Origin: Rhizopus sp. PT2906
Lineage: Eukaryota; Mucoromycota; Mucoromycetes; Mucorales; Rhizopodaceae
Assembly (NCBI GenBank): GCA_025529335.1
Contig: JAMYHX010000088.1
Coordinates: 49,727 to 113,726 of the forward strand
Length of the DNA: 64,000 nucleotides
Direction: 5' to 3'
This document shows, in pieces, positions 44,876-56,112 of this stretch. The position numbers were made by a program, and so were the translations under genes. The notes beneath the pieces are model-generated. The model saw nothing but the letters and a program-made list of their open reading frames with translations. It did no database searches and was not told the DNA's origin. Within the stretch, counting starts at the first letter, position 1, and the number at the start of each line of letters is the position of its first letter.

Positions 44876-45331
44876 CTAAGGTCGTGGTGCACCCGTTAGA
44901 ACGAAGGATGGTACTATCACAACCAGTCGTTGTAACATATTGCAAAATATCTTTTTTACTGTTGATCTATCCACACTAAGATATTTGTAAGCCCCACAGG
45001 CATACTTTTCGTTGAACCAACGCTGGTTGCTTTTATTTCTTTCATTTCTTCCAAGTTGAGGGACTCCATCCAGCTCGCGTCCTCCGTATCCAAGATATAC
45101 GAGTGGAGCAGAATACTCAAAATTACACTTCTCAATCATTTTGAGTATTTGCAGCTCCACAGGCCCTCCCTTTGCAACGGCTTCCACGCCTTCGTCTGGT
45201 TCATTTGCTGATAATGACCAATAATATTTTGTTTGTCTATCACGCTGATTATACAGCAACGACGTGTTTCCTTTAATCAAATCACGAAGCCAATTTTTGC
45301 GAATATCTCTCTTTGTATTATAAAAAATCAT
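44876..45331 (-). CDS. Hypothetical protein, 151 residues
   Basis: One uninterrupted exon from ATG 45331 to TAG. The protein is soluble, with motifs LLYNQRDRQTKYYWSLSANE, GPVELQILKMIEKC, PLVYLGYGGRELDG, KYACGAYKYLSVDRSTVKK and the end VPSFVLTGAPRP. Its organised alternation of helix and Gly-rich turns suggests a folded domain, possibly the C-terminal part of a larger family. I do not recognise it; an origin in a mobile element is possible. Confidence 0.5.
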   Translation of the reverse strand: MIFYNTKRDIRKNWLRDLIKGNTSLLYNQRDRQTKYYWSLSANEPDEGVEAVAKGGPVELQILKMIEKCNFEYSAPLVYLGYGGRELDGVPQLGRNERNKSNQRWFNEKYACGAYKYLSVDRSTVKKIFCNMLQRLVVIVPSFVLTGAPRP

Positions 45332-45501
45332 GAGAGAGAGGGAGAGAATGTATGGCTGCTAATTATATACAATATCATCAATATCATCGTTTGGTGTACG
45401 ATAAGCAAATAAAGAGTAGCAGATGTATATTAAACATGTCAATCATTAATGTTTTTGAAGGGCATAAGCTTTATGAGCTGTTGTTCCATCTACGATCTTA
45501 T

Positions 45502-46375
45502 CACAAAGAAGAAATATAAATACATACAGACGAGCCTCTTTTAACAAACATACATCATTTTATATACATACAGGATTATTTATGATCAATAAGACTAAAC
45601 ATGATACATTGCATGATAATAAAGTATATCGCACAAAGAGCCATTCTTTTTATTTCTTTGTTTATTTGCAAAGGATTAAAGAAATATTCATCATAGTGAT
45701 GATTAGCATGACTAGCATCGCTGTACTTCATATTCTTCAGGATTAGTTCTACAATCACTAAATTAAAGTTGAATGCGTGCGATCTCAATGCTATCTATAT
45801 ATAGAAGCATTTCACTCGGTTTTCTTTGATAAAGAATGTCTATGACCTTGCCTATGCAACCAGCTTCGATTTGAGTTGGGTCGTCAACGCCCAAAATTGC
45901 GGCGATTTTTCTAATAGCGTCACTTTCTGCTTCTATGTAGCCATCAAAGGCAGGCAAAGTAAGACCAGTAGCAAAGAAACCAGCAAAGAAAGCGAGGGTC
46001 AAGAGTTTGAATTACATTCTTCTGTGTGTTCTTTTTTATAGTGAACTCTGTCGGCGTTGGCAAATGTTTAGGATCGCAGGAAAGCAGATCCAGAAAAAAA
46101 AAAAAAGGGAGTAAAATGCATACGACTGACCCTGATACAATGTCAAACGGAGGGTGCATCAGTGTTGATATTGAAGCATATAAAAAAGAGGGACCTTTTC
46201 GTTTTTTGTTGTTGTTGTTTATTAGGCATTTCATATCAAGGCTTTAAGATTATTATTTGTATTTAAACAGATCTTTAAGATATTTAATAGAAATACTCAT
46301 TTCGAGTAACCATTGATGATACTCTCAGTTGTCTATTCACGTAACAAGTTTAGGGGGTGCTTTGTTTTCTGTTTA
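45502..46375. repeat. Duplicated segment, copy 2
   Basis: The core 45584-46375 is identical to 29496-30287 at a constant offset of 16,088 bp. The left edge (45502-45583) aligns only loosely to 29459-29495, with an extra stretch of about 45 bp and a few substitutions. The right edge ends at CTGTTTA, after which the flanks are unrelated. Confidence 0.93.
45763..46017 (-). pseudogene. Small secreted-protein gene with stop at codon 2, copy 2
   Basis: Identical to 29675-29929, including ATG followed directly by TAA and then the signal-peptide-like FKLLTLAFFAGFFATGL frame. The shared nonsense codon means the lesion predates, or was copied by, the duplication or gene conversion. Confidence 0.6.
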
Positions 46376-46485
46376 CGAGAAAGAAATGTTACATTTTAAG
46401 AAATTTTATATTTTAAGCGTAACTTCAATTTGAATGTAAGAAAAGGAAAAAAAGGAAATGACAGTTTCTATAATACACGATATTT

Positions 46486-48039
46486 TTAATCCTTGGTGAC
46501 GTTGTGAATAGCTTCAGCAAGATACTTGACGTTAGATGAAGAGATACCTGCCATAGAGATTCTACCATCTTGTGTCAAGTAAACGTGCCAGTCAGACTTG
46601 AGCTTGTTGACTTGCTCGGGTGTCAAACCAGAATAACAAAACATACCGATTTGGTCAGTGATATGGTTCCATCTCTTCTTTGATCCAAAGTCCTTTTCAA
46701 GGTGACTTCTAAGCTTTTCTCTCATGGTGATAATACGATCAGCCATCAACTTGACTTCACCGAGCCATTCTTGCTTCAATTCGGGTGTGTTCAAGACGGT
46801 GCTGACGATGTGTGCACCGTGAATAGGTGGGTTAGAGTACATGGGACGGATGATGATCTTCAACTGAGACTCAACACGTGCCTTTTCTTCAGCATCAGCA
46901 CAGACAATAGAGAATGAACCGACACGTTCACCATAGAGACCCATGTTCTTGGCAAAGGATTGAGCCAAAACGACTTGGTGGCCTTCTTGGACGAACTTAC
47001 GGAGAGCGTAGGCATCGCGAGTACAGTCTCCAGAGGCGAAACCTTGGTAGGCCATATCAAAGAAAGCAAAGTGTTCACGTTCCTACATGTTTCTTAGTAT
47101 TTGTGACATGAACTCGATCATCCTGTGATATATATGTTACCTTGATAACTTTGGAAATTTGGTCCCATTGTTCTTGAGTAGGGTCAACACCAGTAGGGTT
47201 GTGAGCACAGGCATGAAGAAGAACGATGGTGTTCTTGGGTGCTTTCTATAAGACAAGTTAGTACCTTTTCTCTTTCTCAAGAAAGTAACTTACATAGATG
47301 TCTTCGAGCATACCATCGATGTTGAGACCATTTGTCTGTTTATCAAAGTAAGTATACTTCTCCAAAGAAAGACCAGCATTCTTCATGATTGGAATATGAT
47401 TACCCCAGGTAGGGTTGGGAACAATAATATTTTTGGCGTGGGGGTACCAATGGTTCAAGAACTCAGCACCAATACGAAGGGCACCAGTACCAGAAATGGA
47501 TTGACTAATAACGAGCTACACAAAAAGTTTAATATCATCCCTCCTTCTTCTATTATAAACATACTCTGTTATCTTTGATCACAGGACTATCCTCTCCATA
47601 AGCAAGTTCACCAGCAACCTTGGTGAAGGCAGGCACACCAGTGATACCAGCATATTCCTTGTCCAGACCCTTTTCCATAATCAACTTTTCAGCCTGAACT
47701 CACATGAAAAAAAAAAAGATAAATATTCCAAAAAAGGCAGTGGGAAAAAAAGAGTTTTTCTTTATTACCTTTTTGACAGCATTCAAGACATAGGGTTTAC
47801 CATTATCGTCACGGTAAGCACCAACACCCAAATTCATCTTGTTGGGAGATTGATCTTTCTTGTAGGCTTCAGTAACACCCAAGATAGCATCGGGTGGACC
47901 TACAGAAAAACAAGAGTTTAATATGTATTTTGTTGTGCGGTTTTTCAGTACCTTGAGGAACTGCATTCCAAGTAGAAACAAAGGCACGAGATGCCATAAA
48001 CTTGGGCTTGACCGAAGCACGAGTGATGGAGGAGAGCAT
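46486..48039 (-). CDS. Aspartate aminotransferase, mitochondrial
   Basis: Six exons (48039-47952, 47899-47769, 47693-47565, 47515-47294, 47245-47141, 47082-46486) give 423 residues. A presequence (MLSSITRASVKPKFMASRAF) precedes the class-I aminotransferase fold. Signatures are MNLGVGAYRDDNGKPYVL, NPTWGNHIPIMKNAG, LLHACAHNPTGVDPT, AFFDMAYQGFASGD and the PLP lysine in QSFAKNMGLYGERVG (about residue 270). Near the end is RISMAGISSSNVKYLAEAIH, where the substrate-binding Arg is expected a little upstream of the family consensus. The enzyme interconverts aspartate/2-oxoglutarate and oxaloacetate/glutamate in the malate-aspartate shuttle. Confidence 0.96.
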
Positions 48040-48557
48040 GACTTGAGAAAATAAAGAAGAAAACGGGAGAAAAAAGAAAGAAGAAAGGAAAAAGACAAGA
48101 AACAGTTTCTATTACCAAAAAGGTTACACAACGTTTGAATTCAGTTACGTTTGTTTCCGAACTCGAACGGTGAGAAAAAAAAACAAGGTTCCAGCCAACA
48201 ACGCGTCTGACTGGGATGAATGAATCCTCTTCAACTAAACCTTCCCTCAAAATACCCTCTCATTCTTTAGATTTACTCGACAAAAAAACAAAGTCTCTCG
48301 ACTAGCTTAGAAAAGATAATAAAAGAGTCACTTGGAGTCATTTCTTTTGAATTTATTAGGTGATTTGCGGAGTCAATCTTTGTCGAATCACTTTTTGATG
48401 GGTCAAAGCCATCATCAATACAAGCCATACCTTTAATGCAAAGAAAAAACAAGATCAAACGTAGTAAGGAGATTGTAACGATTTGATTTAGTTTTTATTT
48501 TTTATTTGAAAGTAGGCTTCTATATTACACATTTGTAGTACATATATATCATATTAT
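48040..48557. other. Intergenic, no gene seen
   Basis: Promoter side of the aminotransferase and 3' side of the GH9 gene. A short minus-strand frame at 48273-48458 lacks any support. Confidence 0.4.
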
Positions 48558-51183
48558 TTACTGTCCCAACTCAGGGGCTCGTTGGGTCGTGCTCTCAGTG
48601 AGCAGTACTCTAGGCAGAGTGATGCCCTGGTCAGTCAAGTCCACAGATGCCTTCTTCTGATTTAGAGGAGAGCATTGAGAGAAATCCTTGGGGGAACCAT
48701 CCTGTTGAAGGGTGCTACCTTCGTCACTTTCGTATCTGACTGATGGTTCACTCTTTTGACGAAGAGCTTGTTGACGACGACGACGTATGAACATAAATGC
48801 GAGTAATCCGAGAAGACAAACTGTTAGGATAGGAATGACTATAGCAATGGCAATAGCCCAGGTTGATAATGCATTGGAAACACGAGCTGTAGTTGGATTA
48901 GATGAACTAGTTGGTGTTTCATAATAGGGTCCATTGGAACTGTACATGACTTGATAGGCCAAGATGCCCTGATAGCATGCATTGTAATCAAGGGCAACTT
49001 CCGTTTGCGACCAATCAAGTCGCTGATCTGTAAAAGAATCATTTTTTGCTGGCCCACCCACGAGTGCTAATTAATATTGTTATTATCGAAGGGAGAAATA
49101 AACAAATAGCATGTATATCTTTTTACCTCCGTAAATAGTATGAGAATGACTTAGGTCAGTTGGACTTGCGATGGCGTCCGCAAGCGAATTAAATCCTGCA
49201 GCAAGGGCTGAGTGAGGATACTTGGGTGAATTGGGGCGCTCTCCGACTATATAGTTTTGGTTGATCGGGTTCATGCCAAACATGTAGTTGAGCTGACGGA
49301 TAGCAAGATCTATTATAAAAAGAATGAGTGCGACTTCTTTTAATTGGGTCATTTTCTTACCTTCGTACCGCTTGATTTTTGCAGAAATGGCCTCTTGATC
49401 CGTAGGAGAAATGGCAAGTAATGGACGAAGGACTTGACGAGAATAAGACAGTAAAAGATAGCTTGCGCTCATAGCATTTGCGTTACTATTATCATCACTA
49501 TATATTATGTTTGGTTAATCAAGCATAAAGGATAAAAATAAGAGATAATACCTATAAAAGTCCCAAAAGAGCAATCCACCCATGGTTTGGTTGACCGATG
49601 TGCCACTGACGATACCATCCAAGTAATTCTCTGCGACCTTTCTGCTTTGAATAGATGTTTGTGGGTCCGAAGTATTAAAGAAAGACTCTGCCAACAGTAC
49701 ATAGACAGCTCCGTACTATTCAAAAAAGATAGTGCATAAGAATGATAAAGCCACAAAATGCAATAACCTTTACCGTGTTGTCCCATCCCAGGGGTTCCGT
49801 GTGGTTTGTTCTCCAATCGGGCAGCTGATAATATGACAACGCGTCATCCAAGTAAGTTTCGTTCTTGGTAGCCTTGTACAAAGAAATAGCGGACAGAATC
49901 AAGTCATCAAGATAATCTAGAGTTCTTCATGAGCCCTGAACTCATTGTTTTTGTTTTGTTTAAACATACCGGTGCTTGCGTAAACATCCTTGACTGTAGG
50001 AACAGCAAATTGATATCTAGAAAAGTTGATAGTTTTGGAGCAGCTATAGAGTTGGACACCATGCGATAATAACAGATCCGCATATGCAGCGTCTTTCTGA
50101 TCACCTGTTACAGATGCAAACATACGAAACAAGGAAGATGCAGTTGCAAAGGCGGCGGCTACATATAAAGATCTATTAGAGTATGAAGGAATATTTAAAT
50201 ATACACATTTACCTGTCATGGATGCTACATCTGTACCAAAGTTTGTCTCATTGATTTGATAACTTGGTCTCGGCAATGGAATATTTGTATCCGGGCCTGT
50301 GGAAATAATGATACGAAAAAGGGAAAATTGTTATTTTAGCTCTTTTGTTATTTTTACATATAGTCTATATACCGAAGTAATTATTATCCAGACGGACATC
50401 TCCTATCTGTTTAAATTGTCTTAAAGATTTGTACAGTGTTGTAATATGTTATGACTTACTTGGACATAAAGTGTACAATTGCTTGGATGTGCCTTGATCA
50501 TCCAATCTGTTGCCTAACAATGAACAAAATTAGCCGTTGTCATTATGTGATAATAAAGAATATCGTCTTTACCCATTTAACCTGTTCCCGCAAGTAGCTT
50601 GCTTGGTTTGCCAGTTCGTATCCTTTGTAGTAATCAATACCTAAGCCCCACCAGATGATCAGTAATCGTAAAATACAAAAACAGAAAAGAGGTTACCTCC
50701 CCAGCTTAGCATAAAAGTTGTGTAACTTAGAGGAAATGTAAACTGCAGAGGCACAAGGTCAGATATACAGCTTTTTTCATGTGTACTCTATTAATACCTT
50801 CAAGTAGTCTCCGGCATCATAATATCCCTAAAGAATGAAGTGTCGAGTGGTTATTTTTTATTTATTAATGAAAATAACCCGATAACTTACACCAGTCAAG
50901 TCCAATTGAGCGTCGGAACCATCTGTCAAAGCAGAGTCGTGTCGCCTAAGTTGAAAATAAGCATTGTGACAAGGGAAAATAAAACAAGTATGAAATCTTA
51001 CCAAGCTATACGATTGTTACTAGGTAATTTTCCTGATCTCTGTGCTTCGTAGAATAAGATCGAATGGCTTAATAGCCGAGCATACTCTAAGTTTGCAGAC
51101 TGAACAATTGTCAAATTGTCGATTGAGGCAGAAGAAACGACAGTAGCCATAAGGTGTAATACCATCAAGAAAAGGAGCAGCAT
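48558..51183 (-). CDS. GH9 endoglucanase with C-terminal membrane anchor
   Basis: Fourteen exons (51183-51002, 50945-50891, 50827-50798, 50742-50697, 50640-50573, 50513-50460, 50406-50373, 50296-50213, 50158-49970, 49916-49774, 49715-49552, 49497-49361, 49309-49127, 49066-48558) keep phase throughout and give 625 residues. A signal peptide is followed by a GH9 catalytic domain. Motifs are LLSHSILFYEAQRSGKLP, GYYDAGDYLKFTFPLSYT (catalytic Asp pair in DAGD), LNYMFGMNPINQNYIVG and EVALDYNACYQGILA (catalytic acid Glu). After it come a Ser/Thr linker, one membrane segment (WAIAIAIVIPILTVCLLGLL), a stop-transfer FIRRRRQQ and a cytosolic tail. It hydrolyses beta-1,4-glucan and is held at the cell surface. 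Confidence 0.92.
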
Positions 51184-51678
51184 CTTCTTTTGTTATTTCA
51201 AAAATATAAAAAGAAGAGGAGCAAAAGGTCAAATGGAAATCGAATACATACTAAATGTACCTTGTGTTTATTTATAATGAGACCTTCTTTTTATGTAACC
51301 AGTACTTCTATATTTATAAACCGTGGTACCTCTCTCTACATACAATATGCTTAGCAAGCACAGCCTGTTTTGTTTTTCCTTTAATGGACAAAAAACAAGA
51401 TTATTCATTGTTTTTCTGTAAACAGGTATCCCTTTATAAACAATAAGCTCTGCATTACTGACGATAGCATGTCGAATAACTCATTGATAGGAATAAAGAT
51501 GACAAGAGATTACACCTGTTGTACGCGTGTTCTTGACTACTTTACAAACATGACAACCTAAAGCATATCTTGGCACTAACAGGCACGCTCTTCAAGTATG
51601 CTCTTATGGCAAAATAAGCTTATCCCTGTCATAGCCTAGTCAATTGCCCGTTATTTGATTCATTTTGTGTCTCACTGC
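51184..51678. other. Intergenic, no gene seen
   Basis: Promoter side of the GH9 gene. AT-rich with no coding structure recognised. Confidence 0.4.
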
Positions 51679-51907
51679 TTAAGTATACGTGTCCAGAATA
51701 TTTTCCTCCCCTTCCTCCCCTTCCGCGAGCCTTGGAATTGACCCTGATACAATACCGCCTTTACCAGTTTTTCCGGCCAAGGCTTTGTCATCATCTAAAA
51801 TATAAGCTTACTGATAAGCATACGCTCTCTTTACAGCGTGCTACTATTCTTGCCTATGATTGGATCATATGAAATATAAACGTACGAGCATTGATAGTAG
51901 TAAACAT
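51679..51907 (-). CDS. Possible 45-residue two-exon gene
   Basis: Exon 1 (51907-51886) reads MFTTINA then a phase-1 GTACGT donor. Exon 2 (51794-51679) follows a TTTTAG acceptor and reads HDDKALAGKTGKGGIVSGSI, then PRLAEGEEGEENILDTYT and TAA. The product is hydrophilic with an acidic tail and no signal peptide. Splice sites and phase fit and codon usage looks coding, but such a short gene needs transcript support. I do not recognise the protein. Confidence 0.45.
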
Positions 51908-52546
51908 GGTGTATTATGTAATACATTTAACAGCATTAGAGACAGTGTCTTATTTAACAAGGGAGGATCATCGGAAATATATATGAGAATAGCATGATAT
52001 TATTCAAAGAATAGTTCTCATAACACCCCATGAAAAATTCAAGCGTGCGTATAGTGAAATAATAAGTGTGGTCCTGAAAAGAATACTATGCATAAAGATT
52101 GAAACTGTTTATGAAATAATCTATTTTTACAAAACGCATGCCATTCTATATACACTTTGATTGAATGGACGTTCGATGCTACTGAAAGTGATTGAGGGTT
52201 GGTCAATACAGTAAAGAAAAGGTTGTCTTGTTTCAACCAGCCTATCTCAACCCCTGATGACCCAACAAGGTTATATGGGTCAGTCTATTTAAGATTCAAT
52301 GAATGTATAAACTCTTCCATCTTTACTAAACATAGATTGATAAAATGCGAAGAGACATCCTCAAGAATAATATCTATAACGTTAACCTGTTTGCTAAATA
52401 GAACCATTTATTATTTATTGAAGCAAGAAAACAGTAAAGAATACATGAACATGACTATATTTATTTGCTCGCCGTTAGGATTAAATATCAACATTGACAT
52501 CACCATTGGCCGTAGTAATAGTGTGTTCAGTGTGTTCATCTTTTGT
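51908..52546. other. Intergenic, no supported gene
   Basis: A long plus-strand frame starts at 52199 and runs into the antisense of the acidic-protein gene; it is not believed. Otherwise AT-rich. Confidence 0.4.
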
Positions 52547-52963
52547 TTAAATATATTCGTTCTGTCTGCGAGCGAGCCTTGGTGTTGCACCATTAGCACT
52601 TGCTTTTTTTGGACTTTCGTCTTCATCAGGTTCATCTTCATCTTCCTCTTCCTCTTCCTGGCGGCGCGATAAGGATTGCGGTTTGGGTGTCTTGGCTTCA
52701 CTTTCAGACTCATCTTCCTCTTCCTCGTCTTCTTCTTCTTCCTCTTCCTCTTCATCTTCCTCTTCCTCATCAGCTTCTGAACGACGAGCATAACGGCGAC
52801 GAATAGCATTAGCATATATCTTGGCGACTCGAAGGTCACGGGGTTCACGTTTAATGACCGCATCACCAGCACCAGCAACTCGAGCACTATTCACAATAGG
52901 ATCAGCCAGAACAGAGGCAGCTATAGCAGCGATTAAACCAAGAGTGAGATATTTGATTTGCAT
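52547..52963 (-). CDS. Secreted acidic protein with dibasic processing sites
   Basis: A single exon of 138 residues. A signal peptide (MQIKYLTLGLIAAIAASVLA) is followed by repeated dibasic sites suited to Kex2-type protease: VIKR, IRRR, ARR, SLSRR, LARR. Between them lie long Glu/Asp tracts (ADEEEEDEEEEE... and EEEEEDEDEPDEDES). The last site would release a short peptide, QNEYI. This looks like a kexin-processed secreted precursor, or alternatively a calcium/metal-binding acidic wall protein. The start at 52963 is preferred because it opens directly with the signal peptide. Confidence 0.75.
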   Translation of the reverse strand: MQIKYLTLGLIAAIAASVLADPIVNSARVAGAGDAVIKREPRDLRVAKIYANAIRRRYARRSEADEEEEDEEEEEEEEDEEEEDESESEAKTPKPQSLSRRQEEEEEDEDEPDEDESPKKASANGATPRLARRQNEYI

Positions 52964-53638
52964 TTTGAATTGTTTGGATTGAAAAAAAAGAGAAAAAAAA
53001 ATGATCATCTTTTATATCTTTTTAGATAATGTCTTTTTGTGCTTAGGACTCCCCTCACCCTCCTCAATTTCCCCTTCTTTTTACCTTTATCCCTTAACAT
53101 TAAAGTCATACTCTTTCTTAGGGGCGACCCATGGCCAAAGGGTTATTGTGGCCATTCTCTCCTGCATGAATCTTTGAGAATATTCTATTAAAGGCTTACT
53201 TGCCATTTTGTAAAAATCATTTTAACTATACTATCTTTAATATTAACTTGTTATTCAAAAAGGATTCAAATGATTGACACTTATTCAGGACAAAGAGGAA
53301 TTAACGTAAACATTTAGTTCACTGTAAATCAATTGCGTTGAGAATGATTCGTGGCTATCGATAAATCATGCCGCTTTGTTTGTTCAAACAGGATGATCAA
53401 TTTAACTTCCCCATCTTGCTTGTGTACAGCATAATTCTTTATCCCTTTTTTTTTTAGAATATGTTCCTATTGTATGACAAAGAGTAGATCCATGGCGGAC
53501 GGCAATCAATAGAAACTTGGGACTAATTCTTTACTTATCGAGTCTACCGAACACACCGTGCTACTAGGATATGATTATCCGTGGTACCTCCTGCTAAATC
53601 CAAAAGGAGGGGGGGTGGGTGATAGGATTAAGGTTTTA
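52964..53638. other. Intergenic, no gene seen
   Basis: Promoter side of the acidic-protein gene and 3' side of the INTS2-like gene. It contains a short G run near 53608. No coding structure. Confidence 0.4.
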
Positions 53639-55320
53639 TTAATGTATAGGAAGTACAGAGTTTTTCAAAGATCTAAATAGTTTTTGGATTTCAAAGAGAC
53701 CAAACCTAGCTGCAAAATAATAAAGATGTCAGCCTTTAAGCCTATTTTCTAAAAATTAAACTTACGTATTGGCACCTGTATGGCTATTGTAGAGCGAACA
53801 GTGTCTTCAACTTGAAATATAGCGTCAGTTTCGAAATAAACCAGAATCAGTAGTGGCATTTCAGATATATTACATTGAAGTAATCGACACAGTGCTTCCG
53901 ATAAGTTTTTCTTAGATATGTTAAAAGCCAATTCGGTCAGCAACCCCCCTTTCCTTCCTTACCTGTCTTTTAAGAAATTGATCGGCGGTTATAAGTACAA
54001 GGCACAATATAAGTTGTACTAGTCTAATGATGCAATTTAGTAGTTCATTCCATAGGTCAATACGTTTTACCTTTCTGATTCAGTTTGATTTAGCAAGTTT
54101 ATAAACACATCCACCTCTTGGTCATTCAGCTTTACACCAAAGTATCCGGTAATACCTGCAAGTGCGCGAATAGCAGATGCCACTCTTGCATAATCGCCAT
54201 TTGACTACAACATAACTTGTTATTTCTCGTGCATTTGCAATTCTATGCAAGAGCTCACATGAGATACTTCGATTTCTGAGATGATGCGATTTTTCATTGT
54301 TAGAAAATACTGACGACTAGCAGCCGATTGAGCCAAGAACCAAGATGCCACTTGCTGAAAGATGCTGTTGAAAAAGTTTATCTTGAAGCGCATAAGTAAA
54401 GCTATAATATATATTCTCCTTCGCTATACATACCTCGTCTTGACAGTAAACAGCTGTAATCCTGGTGATAACATCTGGCAATATTTTCATTTCCATCAAT
54501 TCTAGTCTTATTGACCACGCATATTCAGGGTTAGCTTCGACAAGTGCGCCCATCATTTCACTATTAGATGAATATTATAATAGTACCATTCTTTTGATCC
54601 CCTCTCTTTACATCCCCTTTAGTTACCTTAATTGCAGCATAAATTTGCTATTTAAACGATAGGCACAGGATAAAGCATAATGTATTGTCTATGATCAATG
54701 CAAGTTAGTTTGCTGATAAAAGTAGTGTAGCGTTACTTTACATTTTCTTTAGAAACATAGCTGCTTTTACTCAGTGTCTTGATAAGAATGGCTCGTGTAG
54801 GCAGATAGACCAAACCTTCGACCAGATACTATAAATAAAATAATGTCAATTAACCATTGATCTATTCAATAGGACTTACTCTTGTAACGCCTATGCTGGT
54901 TTCTTGATACTCAATATCTTGGAACAGTTCAACCGTTTCCACTATTGATTTACTGTGCTCAGATATAAACGGTTCACTGTTTAATAATTTTATAAAACTG
55001 CGAATTGCTACATTTGTCCTTTCTGTTGTTTCGTTCTGCACTTGATTTACAATAAAGAATAGTTCACATAATAGCTCGCTAATAAGTTACGTGAATGAGA
55101 TTGTCGACATCAACAGAGATCTGTAAAAGAAGAGAGAACTTACAATTTCCAATTGGGTTGTCCAATAGTTTTGAATTGTACCTAATTATAGTGTATAACT
55201 ATTTGTGGCCCTTTTTCTTGGCTTTATATATGAGTGTTATCTTACAAGTGCTTCTTCTAAGCCTATCTTTGTTGACGTCTTTCTAAACTCTAAATATCTA
55301 TTGACAGGTTCCGTATTCAT
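53639..55320 (-). CDS. Integrator complex subunit 2-like protein, compact form
   Basis: Eleven short exons (55320-55246, 55181-55144, 55078-54880, 54828-54742, 54688-54627, 54560-54434, 54354-54259, 54204-54071, 54023-53963, 53910-53766, 53709-53639) join in phase to 364 residues, an all-helical HEAT-like protein. Matches to my recollection of INTS2 are IRALAGITGYFGVKLNDQEV, LVQLILCLVLITADQFLKRQ, EMPLLILVYFETDAI and VRSTIAIQVPIPRFG. Animal INTS2 is about 1,200 residues, so this would be a strongly reduced version. Integrator cleaves nascent Pol II RNAs (snRNA 3' ends, promoter-proximal attenuation). Assignment is by motif memory only. Confidence 0.6.
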
Positions 55321-56112
55321 GTTTGAAAGAAAATGGGAAAGGGCGGAGATTGGGAGGGCATTCATCCTCCGTTCAATTCATGCTGCTCGCTATTTAATCA
55401 TCTAAAGTAAACAACTCCAATAGAACATCTTTACTTCCCTTCTTGGATATTATTTAATTAAATAACCCAGTCTACTTTAATTGTTCAAGGCTTTCTTAAC
55501 TAAATTAGATTGTCAGCTATTCTTTCTTCTTTCTTCTTTCTTGATTAAAGCCACAAACCATTAGCAAATCAAGTTACAAAAGACACAAGGATAATAACTT
55601 TGAATAAGAAGTAGAAATGGAGCTAAAATGCTCAATTATGACATATTAACAAGTCATTGTCTCCTTCTCGTTTAGCCCATTATACTTTTCTAGTTCACTG
55701 TACTTGTCATTAGGATATTTTCAAATACATAAGCCCCATCTATTACCATTTGATCATTCATCTTTGAGAATAACTGAATCAGACCTAGACTATGTTTTCT
55801 ATTTCATCTTTTATAGATCCTTTAGATTGTAAGAAAAAAAATGCATAGTTCAAAAGTTTAGGTTTAATGAAGGAAACAAAATGACGGCTTATTAAAGGAT
55901 CCATTTCCTTCCCCCCCTTTTTTTTTTCTCTCTCTCTTTCTTTCTTTCTTTCTTTTTTACTTTCAAAGCTTTCAGTTAGGGAAAGTAAGTTATCAGGAAT
56001 TCATGTATCTTTTTTATTCTTTAACCTCTTTTTGTGTAAAGCCGTAGATCAACTTTATCAAGGCTTGTCTTTTTCTCTTTCTTATCTCTTTGACATAGAA
56101 ATATAAAACGTG
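55321..56112. other. Intergenic promoter region with CT tract
   Basis: Divergent promoter space between the INTS2-like and YTH genes. A CTTTCTTTCTTT tract lies near 55926-55960. No gene seen. Confidence 0.4.

Noticed and set aside
29496..46375. Duplication as a transposable element
   Set aside because: No terminal inverted repeats, long terminal repeats, target-site duplication or transposase in either copy.
52199..52672. 157-codon plus-strand frame
   Set aside because: Its second half is the antisense of the acidic secreted protein (Glu codons read as Phe/Leu/Ile), and its first half has no support.
55119..55143. 25-bp GTAAGT...TTACAG intron in the INTS2-like gene
   Set aside because: Far shorter than any other intron here. 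Extending to the later TTATTAG acceptor gives a normal length and a better protein join.
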